Origin: Flavobacterium sp. H122
GTDB taxonomy: Bacteria; Bacteroidota; Bacteroidia; Flavobacteriales; Flavobacteriaceae
Direction: 5' to 3'
NCBI RefSeq assembly: GCF_004959765.1
Contig: NZ_SJZD01000002.1
Span: 1-64,000, forward strand
Length of the DNA: 64,000 nucleotides
Below are positions 1 through 10,300 of this stretch, piece after piece; within the stretch, counting starts at the first letter, position 1; each line of letters opens with the position of its first letter. The notes beneath the pieces were generated by a model. The model made no database searches and was not told the origin of the DNA. It saw nothing but the letters and a program-made list of their open reading frames with translations. A program made the translations under genes and the position numbers.

Positions 1-420
1 AGAACAGGCTGATGCGGAGGCAAGAGCCAAAGCGGAGGAAGCAGTACGCTTGAAAGAAGAACAGGCACGTCTGGCAAGAGAGAAAGCCGAGGCTGATGCA
101 AGAGCTAAAGCGGAAGCGGATGCACGTTCAAAAGAAGAAGCAGACAGATTAGCAAGAGAAAGAGCAGAAGCAGCGCGTATTGCTAAAGAACAGGCTGATG
201 CAGAGGCAAGAGCCAAAGCAGAGGAAGCATCACGCTTAAAAGCAGAACAGGAGCGTCTGGCAAGAGAAAAAGTTGAGGCTGATGCAAGAGCTAAGGCAGA
301 AGCTGAGGCACGTGCAAAAGAAGAGACAGACAGAATCGCAAGAGAGAAGGCAGAAGCAGAAGCAAGAGCTAAAGCGGAGGAAGAGGAACGCGCTAAATTA
401 GATGCACAAAAAACTGCTGA
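1..420 (+). repeat. Coding tandem repeat, about 186-nt period
   Basis: The sequence at 2-49 recurs almost exactly at 188-235 (both encode EQADAEARAKAEEA), a 186-nt (62-residue) period. Shorter 26-33 residue sub-repeats built on RLAREKAEADARAKAEA are visible inside it. The array continues upstream of the window, so its full copy number cannot be seen. Such arrays vary by slippage and are often collapsed in short-read assemblies. Confidence 0.85.
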
Positions 421-1291
421 AGATAAAGAAATTGACAATCTTAAGGGAGTTATAACCGATTCTCAGAAGCTGCAATCGGAATCAATAAGTAAATTCAAAG
501 ATTTAGTTTCAACTAAAGAAAAAGAATTATTGGATATGCGTAAAGCAAATGATGATTCTGAAAAAGGTATCGTAACTGAGGTTAAAGAAGTTGAATTCCA
601 AAGTACAGCTGCAGCCAACAGAGCTATTGAATCATTAAAACAGGAAATTGAGTTAAATTTAAAACAACAGGATCAGTTTATTAATGAATTTAAAACTTTA
701 GCGGCAGACCGTTTGAAGAAAGTTCCAGGCAAAAACGATGCAATCAATCAAAGCTATGTTAGAACAATAGCACAATTGGAAGCTGATAAAGCACTTTCAC
801 AAAAGCAAAGTACTGAATTGATTTCTAAATTGGAGCAGATTAAAGTTGAAACTGATATTGAGAAAAAACGTCGTATTAAGCGTGCATTGTTTGACAATTC
901 ACAGGCCAAATATCAAAAAGACAGAGCTGCTCTGAGTCAAATCAAAGCATCAACAAGTCCTACAGGACAGGTGTATCAGCCTTCAGACTTTGATTTCGGT
1001 GACGGTGATCAGACAAACATGCAGATTGTTAAAAATGTGGAAAATACAAAACCAGGTTTCTATTTGGTACTGGCAGCTCACAAAGATGAAGCAAGACGTA
1101 ATGCTTTCCTGAAAAAAGCGATAGAGGCCGGAGAAACAAATATTGATTTCTTCTATGATGTAAATACGAGTACTTACTTCATTTATTCGAGACATTTTGA
1201 TGAAATTTCAGACGCTGATGCAGCCGTAAGTAATAAAGGAACAAAACCGTATAATGGAAAAATGGTAATTATTAAAGTTGAGAAACAATAA
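2..1291 (+). CDS. Coiled-coil protein with C-terminal SPOR-like domain, SprD position (5' partial)
   Basis: The reading frame is open from base 2, so the gene begins upstream of the window; 429 residues are visible. About the first 140 are charged Ala/Glu/Lys/Arg repeats (KAEADARAK type) expected to form a long helix or coiled coil, followed by about 190 residues of further helical, Lys/Glu-rich sequence. The last 80 residues, starting near PGFYLVLAAHKDEA, look like a SPOR-type peptidoglycan-binding fold (inference from the pattern GFYLV...A...Y.IY...F). The gene lies directly upstream of the sprB-like adhesin. In F. johnsoniae sprC and sprD hold this place in the sprB operon and support gliding, so this may be the SprD counterpart. 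The assignment rests on position; I do not recognise the sequence itself. Confidence 0.75.
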   Translation, partial: EQADAEARAKAEEAVRLKEEQARLAREKAEADARAKAEADARSKEEADRLARERAEAARIAKEQADAEARAKAEEASRLKAEQERLAREKVEADARAKAEAEARAKEETDRIAREKAEAEARAKAEEEERAKLDAQKTAEDKEIDNLKGVITDSQKLQSESISKFKDLVSTKEKELLDMRKANDDSEKGIVTEVKEVEFQSTAAANRAIESLKQEIELNLKQQDQFINEFKTLAADRLKKVPGKNDAINQSYVRTIAQLEADKALSQKQSTELISKLEQIKVETDIEKKRRIKRALFDNSQAKYQKDRAALSQIKASTSPTGQVYQPSDFDFGDGDQTNMQIVKNVENTKPGFYLVLAAHKDEARRNAFLKKAIEAGETNIDFFYDVNTSTYFIYSRHFDEISDADAAVSNKGTKPYNGKMVIIKVEKQ

Positions 1292-1301
1292 AATAAAAAA
1301 T

Positions 1302-1349
1302 TTAACGTTTCTTTTAGATTCACAAGTTTGTATTTAAAAGAAACGTTAA
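1302..1349 (+). promoter_or_regulatory. Long hairpin between the SprD-position gene and sprB
   Basis: Arms 1302-1316 and 1335-1349 are perfect 15-bp complements (core aacgtttctttta / taaaagaaacgtt) around an 18-nt loop. It starts 11 nt after the upstream stop and ends 45 nt before the sprB start. It is not followed by a clean T-run, so it is not a textbook terminator. It could attenuate transcription, protect an mRNA end created by processing, or be an inverted protein-binding site. Confidence 0.6.
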
Positions 1350-1394
1350 TGAAAAAACATTAAATTTATTTGTTTAAAATAAACCTACCGCCCT

Positions 1395-4300
1395 ATGAGA
1401 ATAAAACACTACCTAATGTTATTATTGCTCCTTTTTGGTATTTATTCAGTAAATGCTCAAACAGGTGCGCCCTTCAAATCACGTTTAGGAGCTAAAGCGA
1501 CTAAAGTAAGAGGGAATATCAAACTAGTTGGAAATACAATTCTGGGACATACCTTGTCAAATCCTACTTTTGACAGTTCCGGGAACGTAACCAATCTGGG
1601 TACTTTAACCAACCAGGCAAATCAAGCTACTCCCAATGGAGCAAACGGCCAGAACGACAGTGAAAATATGGAATATATTGACATTGACGGCGATGCTTCA
1701 ACATTCAGTTCGAGTAGTGCATATCTTGATATTGACCCTAAAGAAGTAACCTGTAAAAGGATTGTCTTTGCCGGGCTGTACTGGGCGGCGACCTACCCGT
1801 ATGAAAGGGGTATAGATGCAACCAAAGAATGGGAATCCTTTCCCTTAAATACTCCAAGGATAGGTAATTTTAATCAGATTAAATTCAAACTTCCCGGTGG
1901 AGCATATCAGAATATCACTGCTGATGAAACTATTTATGATGGGTATAATGCTTCAAATATTTCCGCCTCTTTTAAAGGGGCTCCTTATGTTTGTTTCAAA
2001 GATGTAACCACAATGCTTCAAGGACTGCCTGATGCTAATGGTAATTATACGGTTGGTAATGTTAGGGCAGCGCGTGGAAAACGTCTGGACGGATCAAGTG
2101 CCGGTTGGAGTTTAGTGGTTATTTATGAATCTCCCAATGCTAATGTCAAACCAAGACATTTTGTAGTTTATGATGGTTTGGAAAGAATTGCCGGAACTCA
2201 TGACCTGACAATTGCAATTAATAATTTTAAATCAACACTGGCAGGGAAATTTGATACAAATATCGGGGTGGCGGCCTTGGATGGTGACAGGGAAAAAAAT
2301 AATGACAAATACCAGTTTTCGAGCTTTAGCGGCGGACCTTTTATTGATCTAAAAGACAGTTTTAACGCATTCAACAATTTTTTTGACTCTTCATTAACCG
2401 ATAACAATGCTATCGTTAACAACATAAACCCTATTAAAAACAATACGTACGGTTTTGATCTGGATCAGGTTGAATTACCTAATCCCGGACAGAGTGTACT
2501 TGTAAACGGGGCTTCCAATGCCTACATACGACTTACAACCGAAGGCGCAAATCAAGATGCCTTTATGCCGTATGTGGCTACTTTTTCAGTGGATGATTAT
2601 GTGCCGAATGTTGTATTGACGAAAACCGTAAATAATTTATTAGGAGCAAATATTGACGGACAGCAAATACCAACTTGTAGGGATTTCAAATACATAATCG
2701 GTTTTCAGAATTTAGGTTCAGATGATGCAATAGGAGTTGCACCGGCCAATCCTAATTATGTAATTATTACCGATGTTCTACCGGCAAATGTAACTTACGT
2801 AGGAACCAATGTGACAACAACGGTACCAGGTTCTATAGTTAATTATGATGCTGCTACCAGAACACTTAGAATCAGTATTCCTAAATCATATCTGGAAGTA
2901 AACGATCCAAGATATGCTTTTGAAATTTATGTACGTACGGCATGTGCTTGTGCTGATATAACTGATGCATGTTCTACATCTATTAAAAACCAGGCATTTA
3001 TTTCCTATCAGGGTGAAAGCGGGGGACAGGTAGTAACTTCTGATCCAAGTTCTTCTGTTTTTGACTCTACATGTCTTGTAGGTAACGGAACTCCTACAAA
3101 CTCTACAATTTTACCTACATGTATATTTGAAAGTAATGTTTATACATGTGATGGTACAGCTACATTAACAGGGCCTGTAGGTTACGATAATTATACATGG
3201 ACCGGCCCTTCAGGAGCAACTTTCACACCTAATGCAAATAGTCAGACTGTTACTGTAAACATAACCGGAAACTATACTGTTGTGGGTACTAAAGCCGGAT
3301 GTGCTCCTATAACGTATATTTTTCACGTAATACGTTACAGTTCATCCAATACACATCCTATCATTCCTTATGATCAGGCAAATCCTATTCAAACATGTGA
3401 CAATACGAATGAACGTATCCCTTACATTTACTTATGCGGTGCAAATGGAACAAGAGATTTAGACTCAAAAGTTACAGATGCAGAATCCATAACATGGCAG
3501 ATTTATAATACGGCTTGTGGCGCATTTTCTCCTATAAACTGTCCCAATACAACAGCATCCTGCTGGACTAATGTGGGTACAGGACAGATTTATACAGTGA
3601 GTCAGGAAGGGGATTACCGTATTATTCTAAATTACGGAAACTGTTCTAAAACATTCTATTTCAAGGTTTTCAAGAATAATCTGGACTACCAGATCGTAAA
3701 AGAAGACATTTTTTGTAATACTCCCGGAAGTATAACAGTAATGGGAGTACCTCAAAGCGGTTATACATTTTCATTATTAAATTCAAGCGGTACAGTTATT
3801 CAGGGACCACAGGCTTCAAATGTATTCGTAATCAATACTGCTGGGGTTTATAACGTAAACATTAATCAGACAAATGTTACCAATGGCTGTGTCTTCACTG
3901 CCAATAATATAGCGGTACTGCGACATGTGCCAACGGCTCAGGTAATTTCGTATACACAACCGGTTTGTTTTGGTGACAAAGGAAGCATTACACTGGCTAT
4001 AAATGACGGAAGACCTAATTATTATTTCAGCATATCAGATGCAGGTGGATTAGTTGCATCATCAGGAGCAGTAACAGATAATGTTTATACTTTTAATAAC
4101 TTAACCCCGGGTGTTACTTACACATGGACAACAACCACTGATGACGGTTGTCCAAGTACAGGTACAATTACTATTGACAATCCTCAGGAATTAAAAGTTA
4201 AATTATCTCTCATTAAAGCATTGACATGTACAGCGGGAAGAGTTCAGGTAGATGTTGAAGGAGGAACGGGACCATACTTTGTTTATCTGTCTCCTAATTC

Positions 4301-7300
4301 AGGACCACCGTCTCCTTATTTACTTACAAATACTTTTGACGTCAGCGCAGCAGGAACATATACAGTTACTGTATGGGATTCAAATAATTGTAAAGCAACA
4401 GGTCAGATTACAGTTAATGCAATTCCGGCAGCAACTATTAATCCGGTTGCGACAAATATCAGATGTTATGCTGACGGCAATGTGGGTAGAATCAATTTTA
4501 ACCCTGTTCTTAACGGCAACGACAGTATGCAGTTTGCTATAAGTACCGTTTCGGCTGCAGGACCATTTACTTACGGACCGGCCAGCGTATTTACAGGTTT
4601 AGCGCCTGGTAGATATTATTGTTCAGCTCAGTATATTTACAATGGGGAAGTTTGTACAATTCCTGTGGTAACTCTTGATATTACCAGAAATGCGGAAATT
4701 CTTCCTACTTTAACTAATACCGAAATAAGCTGTACTGCGGGTACTAACACGCCGGGTACTGCTGTTATAACTGCCAGTGCAACCGGAGGGGTAGCACCTA
4801 TTCGCGCCAGCATTAACGGAGGAGCAAATTTCTTCCCTGTAACTCATAATTTTACAGTTTCCGGAGCGGGAACATATACTGTAATTTTTGAAGACGCAGT
4901 AGGATGCCGTGTTTCAAGACAAATTACAATTGCACCTATTACGCCGTTACAGAATATGACATTTACACCTTATAATTTAAGATGTAATGTTTCATCTACT
5001 ACGGGTACTGTAGATGTTGGTGTTAATGTTACCGGCGGAACAGGTACATATACGTATCAAATTGTTGCTCCTGTAGTGGGAACACCTCAATCAAGCAATC
5101 AGTTTACAGGATTAACTCCTGGAACTACCTATACATTCCAGGTAACAGATGCAAAAGGATGTACACTGCAGCGTCAGCTGGTTATTCCTGCATTGCCTGT
5201 AATAGGCGTGACATTAACTGCTCCAAGAGTTTGTTATGGTGTTGCAACCGGCAGCATTCAGGTTACAGTAACCGGAACAACTAATTTCCAATATACAATT
5301 AACAATGGATCCAGACAGCCTTATCCGGGTTCCAACCCATTTACAATAAGCAATCAACCGGTAAATACACCTGTTACTATTACAGTTTATGACACTGCAA
5401 CTGATTGTAATGCATCAAGTTCAGTTACAATACCAGTGCCTGCAAATGATATTACAGGTACTCTTAATGTAACTCCTATAAGATGTAGTCCTAATTATGG
5501 ATCTGTAACAGTATCTGGAGTTTCAGGAGGCTGGGGCGGACCATACCGTTATGAATTGCTGCAGCCAAACGGAACAGTTGTTGGCCCGCAAACTGCAAAT
5601 GTATTTACTAATTTGACGCAAACAGGTTCTTATACCGTAACTATCATAGATTCGAATGGTTGTAGAAAAGCACTGCCTCCATTTGTTTTGACTGCGCCAA
5701 GCTCACCTGATTTAACATTGCTCCCAAGCAGTGATTTATGTAATGATTCTAATGGAACCTCGGTTGTTGTTCAGGTAACTGCCGGAACAGGAACGGCACC
5801 ATTCCAATTTAGTCTGAACGGAGGAGCTTATGTACCGGCAAATATGCCAACAAATGGCCATCAGTACACCAACCTTCCTACCGGAGGAACTGGACATGTT
5901 ATTACGGTTAGAGATGTTTACGGCTGTACAGATACAGTTATACTGCCGGTACTAAATACGACATTAACTGCCATGGCAGTAATTACTAAAGGTCTGGATT
6001 GTTCTGCTTCACCAAATGCGGTTATCCGCGTGAATATCAGCGGCGGTTATCCTGCTTATGAATATCAAGTTTCATATAATGGGGGAGCTTACGGTTCTTT
6101 TGTGCCTGTTGCCGGAGCTACTTTCAATTATTCGGCAGCTGTTGCGGGAACGTATACATTTAGAATCAGAGATTCCAGAGGCTGTACTTATACCACTGCT
6201 ACAGTAGTCATACCGGCTTTAATACCAGTAGCCGCTACTTATATTAAAACAGATAATAAATGTTTTGGTGACAGTATGGGAAGCTTTACTGTTCAACCAT
6301 CAGGAGGTCAGGCACCATACATGATTAGCGTTAATGGAAATCCATTTACTTCACAAACGACTTATTCTGGTCTTGCAGCAGGAAATTATACAGTTAATGT
6401 AAGAGATGCAAATCAATGTTTATTGAATCCTCCTCTTACTATAACAATTGGCGCACCAAACGATATAACATGGACCCATAATACTAATTCTCTGTCGTGT
6501 GGAGTTTCAGGTATTGTTTTGGGTTCAATTGAAATTTTAACTTTAGGTGGCGGCACTGCTCCTTATATGTTAACATTGGTTGATTTATCAGGTGCAACGC
6601 CTAATGTTGTGGTTAATAACGCCACAGCGCCTCATACTTTCAGTAACTTGAACTTTGGTAATTATCAGGTATTTGTTACTGATGCCAACGGCTGTTCTAA
6701 AAATTTCGTAACAACTGTAGCTACTCCTGTAACTGATTTAACAATTGATGTTACTACAGTACCTGGAGATTGTACTACCGGGGCTTGTATAAAATTAACT
6801 GCTTTAGGAGGTACCGGACCATACTTTTTTGCCCAGTATCCGGTGAATCCTTCAAATCCTAATTCGTATGATTATGCTACTTATTCTGCACTTTACCAAC
6901 CGGAAAGTGCTGTTGGAAGTGGTGAATATACTTTCTGTGGTTTGGCATCTGGAGTTACCTATTCATTTATTGTTTACGATCAGGGATCCAACTGTTATTT
7001 CTTCAGACAGGCTGGTGCACCTACTGTTGTATATACTTCAATGACAGTTGCGGCAACTCCTAAAAACGTAACCTGTAAAGGAGCAGCGGATGGAAGTGTG
7101 AGTTTCACCATATCTTCTTACGGAGGTACAAGTGTTTCATACCAAATATTTAATGCAGTAACCAATCAACCAGTAGCGCCTACTTTGGCACCGGCAACTT
7201 TAAATGGATTGTCCGGATCAGCCGTAACGGTTTCAAATATCGGACCGCTTCCTGTAGGAACATATTATGTAGTAGTAAGAGAATTGGACGGTCCTTCTGT

Positions 7301-10300
7301 TGGATGTACCAATGCTTCAAATACTTTTGCAATAGTTGAATCACCAACTGTGCTAAGTGTTACAGCTCAAATTCTGAAAAATGCCAATTGTAATGCTGCC
7401 GGTACGATTCAAATAAATGCATTAGGAGGTACTGCACCTTATTTATATTATTTCGCTCAATCACCAAGTCCAGCACCAGCTGTTGGATCACCATTGTGGT
7501 CAGGCTCAAACATAGGAACTATTCCTTTTGGCAATTCTGCGCCTTTTGATGTGTATGTATTGGATGCTTACGGATGTATCCGATCAACACAAATTACAAT
7601 GATTTCTGATCCGTTACCATCTATAAGTGCTGTCGTTAATCCAAGTACAGTGTGTAATGCGGAAGGTGCTTTTGCTATTGATGTGACAATTAATGCAACA
7701 GGTGTTGAACCTTATACTTATAGTGTGAATGGAGGTGCGTATCAAAACCTGACTGCACCTTATCCTTTAACCTATCCTTATACTTTTACAATCAGTAATT
7801 TAAGTTCGGGTACCTATGATATCTCGCTTTTAGATAAAAACGGATGTGAGTCATCAGCAAGCGTTATCATTACGCCGCCTTTAAATATTAATGCTGATTT
7901 TAGTGTTTTACCGGAATGTAACGATGCGGACGGTACTATTACAGCTAATGCTTCAGGAGGAAGCGGTGTGCCGGCTAATTATCAGTACACTTTATATGAC
8001 AGTGCAGGCACTACTATTTTAGTTGGTCCGCAGTCAGGAAATACTTTCCCTAATATGGCACCTGGTACATATTGGGTGCAAGTAAGAGACATTACAACCA
8101 ATTGTACAGCTAGAGTTCAGGTTTCATTAGTAACTGCAGCGCTTCTTGATTTCACTTTAGCACCTACTAACGTAAGTTGTTTTGGTGGTTCAGATGGTAC
8201 GATTACCGTTACTAACGTAGTTGGTGATGCTCCGTTTAAGTATCAAATTATTGCTCCGGTTGTAATGCCGGCAGTCCCTCAGGATTCAAATGTATTTATA
8301 GGCTTAGCAGCTGGTTCATATACTGTAGAGGTGACTTCTGCAAGAGGATGTAAAATTTCTAAAACCATACCTGTTACACAACCTGCAGCTCTTATATTAA
8401 ACCCGGCTACTGTTTCAAGTCCAACCTGCAGCAGTAATGCGATTCAACCTGTGACTGTTACTGTTAATGTGAGCGGTGGTACTGCACCTTACCTATATAG
8501 TTTTAATAGCGGTGCTTTTACTTCCAATAATGTGTATACGGTATTTGCAACGACAGCTTCACAAACAATTAATTATGATGTTAAAGATGCTAATGGGTGT
8601 CCTGTAAGCGGTTCTGAAATTGTTCCGGCTTATACACCATTAAGCGCGTTGGGGGCAGGTGTGCAGCCTACATGTGCTGCTTCGGGCAGTTATACTATAA
8701 CTCCTTCGGGTGGTTCAGGAGGCGGAACAATTGCTAATTACACTTACACTTTAGTAGGAGGTAATGCAGCAGGTGCTGTGCAGCAGCCATCACCTAATCA
8801 AAATGTATTCACAATCAGCCAGCCTGGTTTGTATTACTTTAGAGTTACTGATGCAAACGGATGTTGGGTTGATTTACCGGTATTTGATGTTCCTGCTTAT
8901 GATATAATTACTATCAGTGCTCCTGCTACAACAGATGTTGTTTGTTTTGGAACAGCCTCAGGAACAATAGGACCTGTTACAATCAATAATTACAGTGGCG
9001 ATTATAGCTGGCAGTTGCAGGGAAGTGCTTTATCAGGTACTGGCAACACAGGCACTCCATTGACTATCAATAATGTTCCTGCGGGAAGTTATACGTTGTT
9101 AATCACTGAGACACAAGCACCTTTCTGTGATGCGACTGTACCGGTTGATATAACAGCACCTGCAGCACCGCTTGCTGTATCGATAAAAATTGACGCTCTT
9201 GTTTCCTGCGGTTCTGCAACCGGTATAATAACCGTAGACAGCATCACTGGCGGATGGGGTAGTTATGAATACCAATTGGTAAATCAAACTACGGGAACTT
9301 CGTTTCCTTATGGTAATGCTAGTTCATTCAGTAATTTGCCGGCAGGCACTTACTATGTGAACGTGAGAGATGCTAAAGGATGTATAGTGGCGAGCAATCA
9401 GGTAACATTGAATGCACCTACACAAATCACTAATGTTACTGCTGTACCAAGTGTTTTGGCTTGTGCTAATGATACAAATGGAACTATTACTGTTTCAGGG
9501 GTAACCGGAGGAGTAGCTGGTGCGGTGTATCAATATATTTTGGTAACATATTATAAAGATGCACAGGGTAATACTTTATCATCACAATCTGTGCCTCAAC
9601 TAAGCAATGTATTTAATGATCTAAATGCTGGTGATTATGGAGTTATTGTTCAGGATGGTTATAACTGTAACTCAACTGAAGTTAGGGTAACAATTATTAA
9701 TCCATCAGTAGTTACCGCATCTGTTAATTTAATTGCCAACAGCAGAGATTGTTTGTCAGGTACTGAAACAATAACATTAACGGCATCCGGCGGTACCGGA
9801 TCATATAGCTATGCAACAACTGCTGCAGGGCCTTTCACGGCTATGGCCACAAACCCTGTAACCTTTACAGTAAATCCTAACGGATCACCGTATACTTATT
9901 ACGTAAAAGACAGCAATGACTGTATCAGTGGGCCGGCTGTCTATACAGTCGCACCGGTTGTACCGCTTACTATAACCATTAATGCTAATTCGCAATTACA
10001 GGTATTATGTTTTGGTGATGTTACTGGTTCGTTATATATTGACGTAACGGGTGGTTTAGGTACTCCTTATACAATAAATGTTACTGGCCCAGCAGGTTAT
10101 AATCAAACAAATACTACCGGTATTTTTACAGATTTAGCTGCAGGTAATTATAATATTTCAGTTACAAATGGTACCTGTACTGCTGCAACTACTCAGAGTA
10201 TAGCTTCACCTAATCCACCGTTACAGGCAACTGCTACATGGGAAAATGTTGTTTGTAGAGGCGATAAATCAGGATTCATTACGGTGATTATTCAAAATAA

